Below, one piece after another: positions 21,172 through 29,673 of a stretch of 31,566 nucleotides of DNA (the stretch's first letter is position 1; each line of letters starts with the position of its first letter). This DNA comes from an uncultured Oscillospiraceae bacterium. Its GTDB lineage: Bacteria; Bacillota_A; Clostridia; Oscillospirales; Oscillospiraceae. The DNA lies in contig CAAEDK010000252.1 in the NCBI GenBank assembly GCA_900754605.1, positions 1-31,566 on the forward strand. Direction: 5' to 3'. Below the pieces are notes generated by a model. It saw only the letters and a program-made list of their open reading frames with translations, ran no database searches and was not told the origin of the DNA. Both the position numbers and the translations under genes were made by a program.

Positions 21172-21211
21172 AAAAAGAAGGGGCCGTTTTCCCCTTTCGG
21201 AAAACGGCCCC
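21172..21211 (-). terminator. Strong intrinsic terminator
   Basis: GGGGCCGTTTTCC (21180-21192) pairs perfectly with GGAAAACGGCCCC (21199-21211): 13 bp with a 6-nt loop. In the leftward transcript it is followed by TTCTTTTTAT. It lies between the ArdA-like gene and the winged-helix gene, about 40 bp before the latter's start, without an evident promoter between. Confidence 0.85.
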
Positions 21212-21305
21212 TGTGTCATATTCTATATCCTGTTTTTACTTCATCGAATCACCCCCAGCTCCCGCAGCGGACAGATGCGGTTTTTGTGACTTGGCAATAG
21301 ATCGG

Positions 21306-22343
21306 CTATATTGACAGAGCGGGACTGTGGTGCTCAGGCTGGCTATACTCATACCGGCGCTCTCCACCGTTCCAGGCTACATAGCCGTGGTCGGTGGTCG
21401 AGAGGCCATATTGACCCATATTGGCCTCTGCGTAGGCAGCCCCGTCAAAGGCGTCTGTTATCAGTCTGCTGGGCGGGATCACGCCGTTTCGGACCGCAAG
21501 TTCCCGCCCGTATGCGGCCAAGTCCATGCCGCGGGGGAAGAACTCATAGTGCTGGAGATTCTGGGCGAGATCCAGAGCCAAATCCAGCCGGTGGCAGTCC
21601 TCCAGCTCCAGCACCGCCTGCCATTTGTCCAACCAGTGGGGTGCCCCCTGACCCTGTTCCGCCCAAACATAACCGAAGTCAATGGCATGGCGAACCAGTT
21701 CGCTGGCTGAGTCGTACTGGTCGAGAATACCCGTCAGCTGGGGCAGGCAGCAGTCCACCTCCAGCGCGATGCACTCGCTGAGGCTCTCTGCCTGTAGCGA
21801 GTCCAGCCCCAGCAGGAGTTCGTCCGGATGGTTTGAGTCGATATACTCGCCGGAATCCGGGAAGCCAACCCAAATCCCCTCCATATTGCTCCGGCTGGCC
21901 AGTTTAACTCGTATGGCATAGTCACCGGCGACCGGCTGGAGGGTGGGATCTTCCTCTACGAAGGGATCTGCCAGTTTGATGTTCCGCACATAGTGACCGT
22001 TACAAAAGGCTCCATTCTGCGACTGGTGGTAGGCGGCCCCCAAATGCTCCGCATTCAGGAATGGACGGGCGGCATCCGAGGAACACTCTATGCTCTCCAT
22101 GACAAATTTTCCAAGCGCGGCCTCGTCTCCCGCGCCATAGAAGAGGTCGTAACAGTCCAGTTGGGACGCAATCCGCATCACATGGCCGATCTCTTGGGGC
22201 TTCTCCAACTCCATCGCCCCTTGGAACAGGATCTTTTCTTTCTCTGTCATATTGGAAAAGCGCCGCTCCAGCCAGTCATGCTCCGATTTTGTAACATAGA
22301 AGCCGTCCAGCTTGTCAAAGAGGGCGGCGTTTTGATCTGACAT
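21306..22343 (-). CDS. ArdA-like antirestriction protein, two-unit (paralogue 4)
   Basis: 345 aa, ATG at 22343, four bases after the stop of the preceding paralogue. Two ArdA-like units can be seen. The first (about 24-125) contains LERRFSNMTEKEKILFQGAMELEKPQEI and GAFCNGHYVRN. The second (about 210-335) contains LELEDCHRLDLALDLAQNLQHYEFFPRGMDLAAYGREL and ends YGLSTTDHGYVAWNGG. The last motif parallels the AYGRDL...GTF-x5-HG(Y/I) ending of ArdA from Tn916-type elements. ArdA proteins are acidic DNA mimics that block type I restriction and protect incoming DNA. The divergence is large, so activity is inferred. Confidence 0.7.
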   Translation of the reverse strand: MSDQNAALFDKLDGFYVTKSEHDWLERRFSNMTEKEKILFQGAMELEKPQEIGHVMRIASQLDCYDLFYGAGDEAALGKFVMESIECSSDAARPFLNAEHLGAAYHQSQNGAFCNGHYVRNIKLADPFVEEDPTLQPVAGDYAIRVKLASRSNMEGIWVGFPDSGEYIDSNHPDELLLGLDSLQAESLSECIALEVDCCLPQLTGILDQYDSASELVRHAIDFGYVWAEQGQGAPHWLDKWQAVLELEDCHRLDLALDLAQNLQHYEFFPRGMDLAAYGRELAVRNGVIPPSRLITDAFDGAAYAEANMGQYGLSTTDHGYVAWNGGERRYEYSQPEHHSPALSI

Positions 22344-22346
22344 CGC

Positions 22347-23573
22347 TCACATCATCTCCAGTCCTTGTCCTATTTCCTGTTCCGGCTGAAATACCGGGAG
22401 AGGCTGGCCGTCCTTTCTGCGGATCAGACCATACTCTGTGATAACCCCCAGCCGGTCATCCAGCATCTTCTGGCCGATCTGGGCCGCCTGCGGGGTCTGG
22501 AACAGCTCCTCTGGTAAAGCAGAATACTTCTCACGGAACATCATCTCCGCATAGCCCCAGGTCTGCGCTACCTCGGGACGGAGTTCGTACTGGTCAATCT
22601 CGCCCATCAACCGTGTGGCGTCCTGCAGACTGGGGTGGTCAACCACGGATAAAAGCGCCTTATACTTGACCATATCCGATTCGGGCCACTCCCGTTCTAT
22701 TTGAGCCAACCGCTTGGCAAATTCGTCGGCCTGTTCAATGCCATCCTCATCGTCGATAGCGTTGTTGATAGCATCTCGCAGGAAGGGGATCAGGCAATCC
22801 ACACAGCGGAATGCACATTCATCCACTGAGGCGGCATCTACTTTTTCCACCGCTCTCCATATACCGGCATCCGCTGCGGGAAGATTCAGCACTGCGGTTT
22901 TGTCGTTATCATAGCTTGGGTCATTGAAAAATCCCTTACGCACCTCCAGCACCACCGGAGCATCGGAGCGATGGAAGCAAGCCGTTTCATTGGACTGGCA
23001 CACATAGATGTCCTTGATTTCTCCACCCAGTTCCGCATAGCCGAAGTCGGTGAACACGCCGCCATGATCCTCCTGATGCTGTTCTCCCAACAGTTCCAGC
23101 AGTCTTTCTTGAAAGCCGCTGCCCTCCTCTGTGGTGTCAAGCAGAGCCATAGCCTCATTTGAGAGCATTTCATTTGCGTATAAAAACGCCCCCAGTTCTT
23201 CATGATTGGAAACTCGGGGCGCAAAACAGCAGATATCGGTATTGTAGGTCAGGTTAATCAATTGGTTCAGCGGAATGGGAGCGACGCGGTGATTCTGCTT
23301 GATTTTCAAAAGAGCATCCATCCCTTTTTTCTGCTCCTCTGTCAGTGAGGCCAATCGCTGGGCAAACAGGTTTAGGTCGTATAGATTAGCATTCCACCCA
23401 ATCATGGCATGCGTGAGGCCATTGTAATGGATGCAGGTTAGCTCATTTTTGCAGAAGCTACCGTCTTTGATTCTCGCCTTTTGGAGTGCGTCGCTGAACT
23501 CCGCAAAGGATGCTGGCATTTTCATTACCGTGGCCGTCTCATAAGATTTAGGTCCACTGTTGCTGATCTCCAC
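22347..23573 (-). CDS. ArdA-like antirestriction protein, two-unit (paralogue 3)
   Basis: 408 aa from a GTG at 23573; the start is uncertain because no clear ribosome binding site precedes it and the frame is open to just beyond the previous stop. Unit one (about 68-190) has LAQRLASLTEEQKKGMDALLKI, LINLTYNTDICCFAPRVSNHEELGAFLY and EDHGGVFTDFGYAEL, the last close to the ArdA C-terminal motif. Unit two (about 283-395) has a degenerate version ending GVITEYGLIRRKDG. It lies head-to-tail with the next paralogue (3-bp gap). The C-terminus ends LEMM. The antirestriction role is inferred from the pattern. Confidence 0.7.
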   Translation of the reverse strand: MEISNSGPKSYETATVMKMPASFAEFSDALQKARIKDGSFCKNELTCIHYNGLTHAMIGWNANLYDLNLFAQRLASLTEEQKKGMDALLKIKQNHRVAPIPLNQLINLTYNTDICCFAPRVSNHEELGAFLYANEMLSNEAMALLDTTEEGSGFQERLLELLGEQHQEDHGGVFTDFGYAELGGEIKDIYVCQSNETACFHRSDAPVVLEVRKGFFNDPSYDNDKTAVLNLPAADAGIWRAVEKVDAASVDECAFRCVDCLIPFLRDAINNAIDDEDGIEQADEFAKRLAQIEREWPESDMVKYKALLSVVDHPSLQDATRLMGEIDQYELRPEVAQTWGYAEMMFREKYSALPEELFQTPQAAQIGQKMLDDRLGVITEYGLIRRKDGQPLPVFQPEQEIGQGLEMM

Positions 23574-23586
23574 CTCGAAAATTGTC

Positions 23587-23901
23587 TTATCTAAGAGTAA
23601 TCCCTCCCTGTGTAGACTCTTGCTCAGGAGCCTCGGGCGGTTCCATGTCTGAGTGAACTTCGTTTACGGTTTCCAATATGGATTCCAAGTCTCTTTTCCG
23701 AGAAATATTCGCAAAATCCACGGAGCGGCAGTATACTTCGCCATCCTTTCCCACAGAGCACTGTGTCTGCTCTTTGCCTCGCATCTTTTTCGATTTCACT
23801 GCCAGGCATCCGTCATCGGCAATTCGTGAGGAGAAGCCCTTTTCCTTTAACCGCTCCGACAATACCGAAAAAAACTGCCGCGTTCTCCCATCAAGATCCA
23901 T
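23587..23901 (-). CDS. Small hypothetical protein, relative of the 219-aa protein at 30457-31116
   Basis: 104 aa, ATG with AGAGG 8 nt upstream. The N-terminal pattern FFSVLSERLKEKGFSSRIADD followed by Gly/Asp-containing strands and a helix (LESILETVNEVHSDME) closely follows the first 80 residues of the 219-aa protein at the right end of the window (FFEELSRRLREGGVESSNVEDR). It therefore looks like a free-standing version of that domain. No family or activity is recognised. The C-terminus is Glu/Pro/Gln-rich. The gene lies 13 bp from the following ArdA-like gene. Confidence 0.7.
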   Translation of the reverse strand: MDLDGRTRQFFSVLSERLKEKGFSSRIADDGCLAVKSKKMRGKEQTQCSVGKDGEVYCRSVDFANISRKRDLESILETVNEVHSDMEPPEAPEQESTQGGITLR

Positions 23902-23916
23902 TTTATACGCCTCTTT

Positions 23917-24438
23917 CTATAAACTCATTCCCTGCATCTCAATATCTTCTGCAGGAGCGGAAGGGGCCTCATAGAGTGTGCTTCGGCCATAAGCGATGCG
24001 GATGATATCCTCTGCGGAGTAGTCGGAGCCAGCGCCAAAAAGATGCCTGAACTGCAGGCGGTCTGACGGAGCAATGTACCATGTGGAATACTGAGACTTC
24101 AGCCCTTTCAGGGATTCAGCCGATGTTTTGAAGGTCAGTTCCACTCCGTCCTTCTGTACCGTGACATTGACCGTCTTTGCGCCACTTTTTTGGAGGGCAT
24201 CTGTAATCGCCCGCATCCGATAGACCGGTGCATCGCTGTCCTGGCTGAGCATCTGATACTCTGCCAGCAACGCATCCTTCTTTAGAAACTGCGCCAGAAA
24301 TTCCTCCTGGTTGTCCCGCATGTACTGTTCCGCAGTTGTTTTTATATAATCCTCCGGGGATTTGAGGTAGGAGAGCAGGGTGTCTTCTGTCAAGGATGTA
24401 TAATACTCACTGTGAAACTGTACATCGGGTTTCTCCAC
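23917..24438 (-). pseudogene. C-terminal part of a frameshift-split gene (or separate GTG-start gene)
   Basis: 173 codons from a GTG at 24438 that overlaps the upstream reading frame by 49 bp and has no ribosome binding site. The product is soluble: a helical segment (TEDTLLSYLKSPEDYIKTTAEQYMRDNQEEFLAQFLKKDALLAEY), then KTVNVTVQKDGVELTFKTSAESL (beta hairpin) and WYIAPSDRLQFRHLFG. Frame continuity with the upstream ORF is restored by a -1 shift at a run of six T (24441-24446), giving ...LPSFF/SVEKPDVQ... . A single gene of about 330 codons broken by an indel, a sequencing slip, or recoding is more likely than two genes. No family is recognised. It ends QGMSL. Confidence 0.6.
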
Positions 24439-24908
24439 AGAAAAAACGAGGGAAGCTGCCCTGCCTCGGTTCCCTTGTAATACCGGTATGAATTGATGTT
24501 CCTCTCACTGGTGAGTTCCCTGACAGAGAGGCGACTTCGCTCATTGGAAATGGCCGCCTCAACATAGCGGTCGACCTCCTGAGCGATGCGCTTCCCAAAC
24601 GCCGTAGAATCCTGGCATTCTTCTTCCGTCAGTCCGGAGACAAAGTTGGGAAGGGGGTCATCCAGAAGATGGAGCGCCTGGTGTTGCCGGTCGTACAGGC
24701 CGCAGAACTCCAAACGGTCGCTCCAGCTGATCCTCTCTCCATAAAATGTTTCGCATCCAAAGAGGTAATCAATCTCTGGCGTTGCGGGAACTTTCACTAC
24801 TGAGCCCAAATGCTTGCCCTTTTGCAGAACTAAAACTGGCACAGCGGCATTTTCCAGCCACTCTTGAAACTCCTGCCGGGGAAGTGGGGCCTGCTTTTGC
24901 TGCGACAT
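24390..24908 (-). pseudogene. N-terminal part of the same frameshift-split gene
   Basis: 172 aa, ATG at 24908 with GGGAGG 8 nt upstream. Recognisable segments are FQEWLENAAVPVLVLQKGKHLGSV, DYLFGCETFYGERISWSDRLEFCGLYDR and FGKRIAQEVDRYVEAAISNERSR. The phrase ISWSDRLEF here and APSDRLQF in the downstream part suggest a duplicated fold (G-x-x-x-S/P-SDRL-x-F-x-x-L/G). The last 17 residues after the T6 run (LWRNPMYSFTVSIIHP) look out of frame. If the shift is real, the intact product would join to the 23917-24438 reading frame. Function is unknown; it sits among antirestriction cargo genes. Confidence 0.6.
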
Positions 24909-24925
24909 TACAAAATCCTCCCATT

Positions 24926-25921
24926 TTACTGTTTCTGCTCAAAGTTTGCACAACTTGTCTGTCCCGAGTATGACTCTTCATAGTGTTTGGGGTCAGCACC
25001 AGGCACATCCCACCCAGCCATGCTTCCTATCTCCATAGCTTGCCGCTGGATGGGGGTGACGCCCAGGTCTTCGTTCAACTCATCCGCCAGTTCCACATTC
25101 CCTTCCTTGTCGCCGGTATCCCAGTCGGAGGGGTAGTAGCCAGTTTCACCCCGTTTGATGCAGATAAGCTGTCCGGTGGTCCGCAGGGTGGAGAAGCACA
25201 GTTCCGGCAACCCCTCGGCCACCTTGGGGGCAAACCGTTCCTGTTCGGTTTGGATGCTCCAATCATCAGGCTGCCACAGATGGACATACAGCTCGCCGCC
25301 GTCCACCTCGATGGGGCGCTGCTCGAAGCCTTCGCCCCATCCGTCAGAGGCTTGTCCACCCAGGTACTCTTTTAAGATGGTAAGCTCTTCCGGAGTCAGC
25401 TCTCCGGCCACCCGGCACTCCGCTACGCCCCAGAGCTGGCGATTCCTGACCTCAACAGTAAACACCGCCGAGCGGACCTTGTGATCTACACTGTCGTCCT
25501 CACCGTACCAGCGCATGAGGCCGCTCTCGTTTTCCTCTGGTACCCGGTTTTTTACCAGAGCGGACAGAATTTGTCCCTCATAATCCATGAGGGTGTGGCC
25601 ATCCCACTCCTCACCGTCCTCTGACATATCCCCCCACTCGTCCCGTCCATAGAAGTCCGCTGTGAGCGGCATATACAATTTGAATGTCTGAGGCTCTGGC
25701 AGATAGACCGAGAATCGGTCTTCTCCCAGCACCAGAGCCAAGGTACATCCATTGTCCCACTTTACATGGAATTGCCCGGCATCGTCGATATAATCCAGTT
25801 TCCCGGTACTGCCGGGGGAAATGGGCCGGGGATTACCGCCTATCTCTGTGAGTTGGATGCGGGAATCCTTGGGGAACTGCTGCCGCAAGAAGTCCAGCCA
25901 CTCTCTCGGTACGCTTTGCAT
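24926..25921 (-). CDS. DUF4314-domain protein
   Basis: 331 aa. Residues about 4-72 match DUF4314: WLDFLRQQFPKDSRIQLTEIGG, then PGSTGKLDYIDDAGQFHVKWDNGCTLALVLGEDRF, an SH3-like beta-barrel pattern of unknown role. The middle (about 80-240) is acidic (WGDMSEDGEEWDGHTLMDYEGQ) with an internal strand/helix domain. The C-terminal part (ICIKRGETGYYPSDWDTGD...LNEDLGVTPIQRQAMEIGSMAGWDVPGADP) is a conserved-looking module found on other clostridial ICE proteins I recall. The ATG directly abuts the previous stop (TAAATG), with its ribosome binding site inside the upstream gene. Function is unknown. Confidence 0.8.
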   Translation of the reverse strand: MQSVPREWLDFLRQQFPKDSRIQLTEIGGNPRPISPGSTGKLDYIDDAGQFHVKWDNGCTLALVLGEDRFSVYLPEPQTFKLYMPLTADFYGRDEWGDMSEDGEEWDGHTLMDYEGQILSALVKNRVPEENESGLMRWYGEDDSVDHKVRSAVFTVEVRNRQLWGVAECRVAGELTPEELTILKEYLGGQASDGWGEGFEQRPIEVDGGELYVHLWQPDDWSIQTEQERFAPKVAEGLPELCFSTLRTTGQLICIKRGETGYYPSDWDTGDKEGNVELADELNEDLGVTPIQRQAMEIGSMAGWDVPGADPKHYEESYSGQTSCANFEQKQ

Positions 25922-27259
25922 TTACATCTCTCCCATTCTAATCCCAATATCCGGCTGATTTAATTGTTGATAGAGCCGTTCCATCGCCTCCGCCACCACG
26001 AGGTCCGACCGGAAGCTTTCCAGTTTTTCGTGATCCGTAAAGAATTGCTGTTCACCGCTCTGGAAATGAACAAAGTCCACTGTGGCGATACCGTCCTTAA
26101 TAACGCCCAGCCGTTTCTCACTGGTATTGCTGTCCTGGTAGATTTGGATTGCTTCCTCCAGAGTCAGATCTTGCCTGATTATCTCCTGCGGGGTATTGGT
26201 GTCCGCCATGACAAACCAGGCATAGGTGTGGGGAATGCTGGGATCTGCGGCTTTCCTAAGAGCCTGCTTCCCAGTTTCAGTCAGTCCATAGTTGCAGGTA
26301 CGGCGTGAATTGTCCTCACCGGCAAAATCCAACAGGATATCGTCTACCGCTTTTTTGACCTCCGGATCGTCTGTCAGCGTTTCAAAGCGGAAGCCGGTTG
26401 TGCTGCGGAAGGGCAGTTCCTCCCGGATGGCCTGGAGCAACGCCTTGGAATCCGTGAACTCCTGCTGTTCGCCGCTGGCGAAGGTTACCCGACCTACCAC
26501 AGGGTGTTCCTGTCGGTACATCTCCTGCTGGCAAAGATCATAGCAATAGAGGTACCCCTGATACTCGCCGGGAAAGGGAGTACAGCGTAGACAGAAACGG
26601 TAATTTTCTGTTTCCGCAATATAGCCATAACTCCTGCGGTCCTCTGTGATGGAGCCGCCATGCTGCCAGCAGTAGGCGTCCATGGCCCCCAGATTCTTCA
26701 GGAGTCCAGTCTGACGCAGGTCGTCCACAAATCGCTGCAGCACCTCTTTGAACTCCGGGGTGTTGAACCTATCCTCGTTATGGGGCCACCAGGTGTGCCA
26801 GAACTCCTTCTCACCATGGCCGAAATCCATGCGGAGGTGGTCTACAGTACCCAGTGCCTCGTCCAGCTTTTCTTCGGAATAGAACAGCCCCACCTCATCC
26901 AGGGAGGCGGGGCGCAGTACAAACTCACGATTATCCTGGGGGTAGGCCAGATCATGCTCCTCGCAAAACTGCTCCAGCGTCATTTCTTCTCCCAGCAGAT
27001 AAAATGTGCCGTTGACCCGGCGCGAAGCAGTACCTTCATGCTTTAAAGGGATTGGAGAAAGTACGGTTCCTGCATGATAGTCAGCGGCATGATCCACCAG
27101 AGTGGTTCGGGTGCTGGGAGATTTATGTGTCCCCCGCAGGTCATAGCAGTACCACCCATCAGGAATGATATCCCGCTGAATCAGCCAGTTGGTGAACAGC
27201 ACAGGTTTTCCAAGCAACGCTGCGTGTTGCATGGAGTCTGTCCAGATGTTAATGCTCAT
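25922..27259 (-). CDS. LPD28-like large polyvalent-type protein
   Basis: 445 aa, ATG at 27259 with GGGAGGG 5 nt upstream. The N-terminal pattern GKPVLFTNWLIQRDIIPDGWYCYDLRG...VDHAADYHAGTVLS resembles LPD28, an associated domain of large polyvalent ICE proteins. The middle (YGYIAETENYRFCLRCTPFPGEYQGYLYCYD) resembles another such domain (LPD11-like, less certain). Two copies of F-x-SGEQQ-x-FTD (VTFASGEQQEFTD and VHFQSGEQQFFTD) show an internal duplication in the C-terminal half. No enzymatic motif is recognised. Polyvalent proteins are thought to enter recipients with the DNA; whether this stand-alone one does is unknown. Its start may be occluded in an mRNA stem (27260-27338). Confidence 0.7.
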   Translation of the reverse strand: MSINIWTDSMQHAALLGKPVLFTNWLIQRDIIPDGWYCYDLRGTHKSPSTRTTLVDHAADYHAGTVLSPIPLKHEGTASRRVNGTFYLLGEEMTLEQFCEEHDLAYPQDNREFVLRPASLDEVGLFYSEEKLDEALGTVDHLRMDFGHGEKEFWHTWWPHNEDRFNTPEFKEVLQRFVDDLRQTGLLKNLGAMDAYCWQHGGSITEDRRSYGYIAETENYRFCLRCTPFPGEYQGYLYCYDLCQQEMYRQEHPVVGRVTFASGEQQEFTDSKALLQAIREELPFRSTTGFRFETLTDDPEVKKAVDDILLDFAGEDNSRRTCNYGLTETGKQALRKAADPSIPHTYAWFVMADTNTPQEIIRQDLTLEEAIQIYQDSNTSEKRLGVIKDGIATVDFVHFQSGEQQFFTDHEKLESFRSDLVVAEAMERLYQQLNQPDIGIRMGEM

Positions 27260-27338
27260 TTAATCCCTCCCATATTCACAGTGTTTTCCCACTCGTGCTG
27301 GTTCCACAGCGTATCTTGTATCTGCGTACAGGGATTAA
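27260..27338 (-). promoter_or_regulatory. Long-range stem over the ribosome binding site of the LPD28-like gene
   Basis: In the leftward mRNA TTAATCCCT (27338-27330) is perfectly complementary (9 bp) to AGGGATTAA (27268-27260), which is the ribosome binding site region just before the ATG. The 5' arm overlaps the stop codon of the upstream ArdA-like gene, so a terminating ribosome would open the stem. This is a possible translational-coupling switch. The 61-nt loop makes the stem only moderately stable. Confidence 0.4.
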
Positions 27339-28465
27339 TGCATCTGCAACCCATCTTGTACTTCAGGGAACGGATCACTGAGCTTTCGGAGCAGGCCAAA
27401 TTCGGTCCTTCTCACACCATCCTCCCGCATATAAAAGTTGCCCATTGCTTCGAAATCCGTAAAGCCATCGAGGGTAGAGATCAGCTCCTCGTCCGCCCCG
27501 ATCCGCTCCAACACCTGCTTGCCATATTCCTCCGGATCGTCCGGTACACGCTCGTAGTCATCCAGTTCGATGGAAAACCTCAAAGCCTCCTGGAGCGTTG
27601 CCGGCTGTTCCACCTCAAGGACAGAGAGGTATTTCAGCAATGCGCCATCCTCCTGATCCATTATCCGGATATTTTCCGCCAACTCGTCCAATTGCTCCAG
27701 TCTCAGATCCATCCCCTGGAGAGGAAGATATTCCCCCAGATAAGGCCGCAGGGCCTCCACCCGAGTGAGTTTCGCCATATTGAGGCTGTCCACTCCCAGA
27801 AGTTGTCTGGCGCTCTCCAATTGCTCAAAGGTCGCAGGCAGAGTGATCTGCGCTGTTTCGCTCTGTACACGAACAGGGCAGGGGTTTTCCATCCATATCC
27901 GGAAAACGCCGTCCAATCTCTCGTTCTCCAAAAGTTCAGGTGTCTTTTTCTGCACATAATTGCCGCTGGAATATTCTCCTCCATGCTTTTCCCGATATTC
28001 AGCCCCCACACGGGCATAATTGATATAGGGCTTGAAGCGATCCGGAAATGGTATGATCCCTTTGTTCACAAGGTAGATGCCCAATTCTGAATCAGACGAC
28101 ACATTGTTGACGAGCATATACTCATCCAGCCTGTCCGCCACAGTAAGGGCCCCCTCCAAGTTCCAGACACACTCCGCATCCAATGCCCCGGAAAAGATGG
28201 CGGCTTTCGCCGGAGAAAGTGCCTCTGTGCGTTCCGCCAGTTTTTGTAGTTTTTGAAACTGCTCCGAATCTTCTACATCCACATCGTACAGGCATCGGTA
28301 AAGGACCGGTACATTGCTGCTCACATCCAGGATGGCGGTGGCTGTGGTATCGAGGCTGATTCTGTCCAGGAAGGCAAATGTCTCCCCAATCTCAGCGGGA
28401 CTGGCGGGCAGTTGCAGACGGACAGTTTCTTCTCCTTTTCCCCGGCTCAGAGTCAACAGAATCAT
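27335..28465 (-). CDS. ArdA-like antirestriction protein, two-unit (paralogue 2)
   Basis: 376 aa, ATG two bases after the previous stop, with GGAGG inside the end of that gene. Unit one (about 70-173): LQKLAERTEALSPAKAAIFSGAL, LDEYMLVNNVSSDSELGIYLV, YINYARVGAEYREKHGG and NYVQKK, matching the (Y/F)xxYxxxG...GG...Y(V) end of ArdA. Unit two (about 260-361): LLKYLSVLEVEQPATLQEALRFSIELDDYERVP, then FTDFEAMGNFYMREDGVRRTEFGLLRK. Overall charge is acidic, as expected of DNA mimics. The order unit-linker-unit is shared with the neighbouring paralogues. Function is by resemblance. Confidence 0.7.
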   Translation of the reverse strand: MILLTLSRGKGEETVRLQLPASPAEIGETFAFLDRISLDTTATAILDVSSNVPVLYRCLYDVDVEDSEQFQKLQKLAERTEALSPAKAAIFSGALDAECVWNLEGALTVADRLDEYMLVNNVSSDSELGIYLVNKGIIPFPDRFKPYINYARVGAEYREKHGGEYSSGNYVQKKTPELLENERLDGVFRIWMENPCPVRVQSETAQITLPATFEQLESARQLLGVDSLNMAKLTRVEALRPYLGEYLPLQGMDLRLEQLDELAENIRIMDQEDGALLKYLSVLEVEQPATLQEALRFSIELDDYERVPDDPEEYGKQVLERIGADEELISTLDGFTDFEAMGNFYMREDGVRRTEFGLLRKLSDPFPEVQDGLQMH

Positions 28466-28467
28466 CG

Positions 28468-29673
28468 TTACATTCCTCCCATCTGAAATTCCTGTTCCCG
28501 CTGGTGCTGCTCTGCCGGACCGCCGGCCATCAGCTCCCCCAATGTCAATGTGCCACAGTAGGCCACATATCCTTTCTCCGTGAAGGCTCCTGTTTCCTTC
28601 TCCATACGGAGTTTGCCGTAACGCTCATAATCATAGAACTCCTCCAGATTGGGGTCATATTCATAATGGCCGGAGTCCTGGATCATGTATCTGCCATATT
28701 CGGCGGGAGTGCGGACTTTGGGTGCAAACTCAAACAGCTCCAGATTTTTGGCCAGTTCGCGTATCTCGCCGGCACACTCCGGCTTGGCCATCTCCATGAC
28801 CGCCGTCAACTTTTTCTGTTCCAAATCAGACAGTGCAGCGATGGCCGTCGCCATATCATTCAGCGCGAATAGATCCTCCCGTTGTCCCTCCAGGACCTCC
28901 TCCACCTCGGATGGAAGCAGACTGTCCTCATACCAGATGCGGGCATCGTGGATGTTAACGCCTGAGCGTGCAATTCCACGCTGGAGCTGTTGCTCGGAGC
29001 AGGGCAGGAGCAGCCAAGTGATTTGATCTGTATTTTCCGGCTCCTGCCGGGAGGAAAGCCCTACCGCCAGCAGATTCGGCTGGTAGTGGTAACAGGGGAA
29101 GTGGCGGCCGTCATAGAGCTGCTCCAGTTTCATCCCGTTATCATAGACCACGCCATAAGGGGTAATCCTTCCCTCAAGATGATTGAGGATCAGGTCCAGA
29201 GCGAACTTGCGGCCATCCAGCCGCTCGAGCTCCTCGATTCTGCAGCCCCCACCCTGCATCGTCATGTAGTGCTGCCGCCCAATGGCGTCCAGGTCGGAGA
29301 AGTCTGTGATGACCGTGGCCTGCTGGCAGCAAAAGGTCAGATTGATGAAATCCTTTATATTTGAGACGCCCAATTTGCAGGCCATTCCCTGGAACTGGGC
29401 AGCCTCACCGTCATCAAAACTGTCCAGCCGTTTGGCCAGATAGTCCAGCTCATCAAAATTGACCAATGAGCCAACCAGCCTGTTCAGTACGGTATAGAAG
29501 CTGTCCAGTTCATCCACCCGGCAATCCTGCCGGAGCGCGTCACCGATTTCCAATGGCTCCAGCAGTTCGATCATGCGGTCATATTTCTCATCGGGGATAG
29601 GGAATGGAACCGTAATCTGCCCATATTCCGGGTGCTGAGCGCTGCTCAGTACCGCTTTCAGCACATAGCCCAT
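28468..29673 (-). CDS. ArdA-like antirestriction protein, two-unit (paralogue 1, best match)
   Basis: 401 aa, ATG at 29673 with AAGGAGG 7 nt upstream, overlapping the preceding gene by 16 bp. It has the clearest ArdA pattern of the four. In unit two (about 271-374): LSDLEQKKLTAVMEMAKPECAGEIRELAKNLELFEFAP, YGRYMIQDSG (from 326), EEFYDYERYGKLRME (344-358) and GAFTEKGYVAY (362-372), comparable with the AYGRDL...GTF...HG ending of Tn916 ArdA. Unit one (about 79-176) is more diverged (INLTFCCQQATVITDFSDLDAIGR). The N-terminal 75 residues hold a separate beta/alpha region. The inferred role is protecting the element from type I restriction after transfer. It ends QMGGM. Confidence 0.78.
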   Translation of the reverse strand: MGYVLKAVLSSAQHPEYGQITVPFPIPDEKYDRMIELLEPLEIGDALRQDCRVDELDSFYTVLNRLVGSLVNFDELDYLAKRLDSFDDGEAAQFQGMACKLGVSNIKDFINLTFCCQQATVITDFSDLDAIGRQHYMTMQGGGCRIEELERLDGRKFALDLILNHLEGRITPYGVVYDNGMKLEQLYDGRHFPCYHYQPNLLAVGLSSRQEPENTDQITWLLLPCSEQQLQRGIARSGVNIHDARIWYEDSLLPSEVEEVLEGQREDLFALNDMATAIAALSDLEQKKLTAVMEMAKPECAGEIRELAKNLELFEFAPKVRTPAEYGRYMIQDSGHYEYDPNLEEFYDYERYGKLRMEKETGAFTEKGYVAYCGTLTLGELMAGGPAEQHQREQEFQMGGM

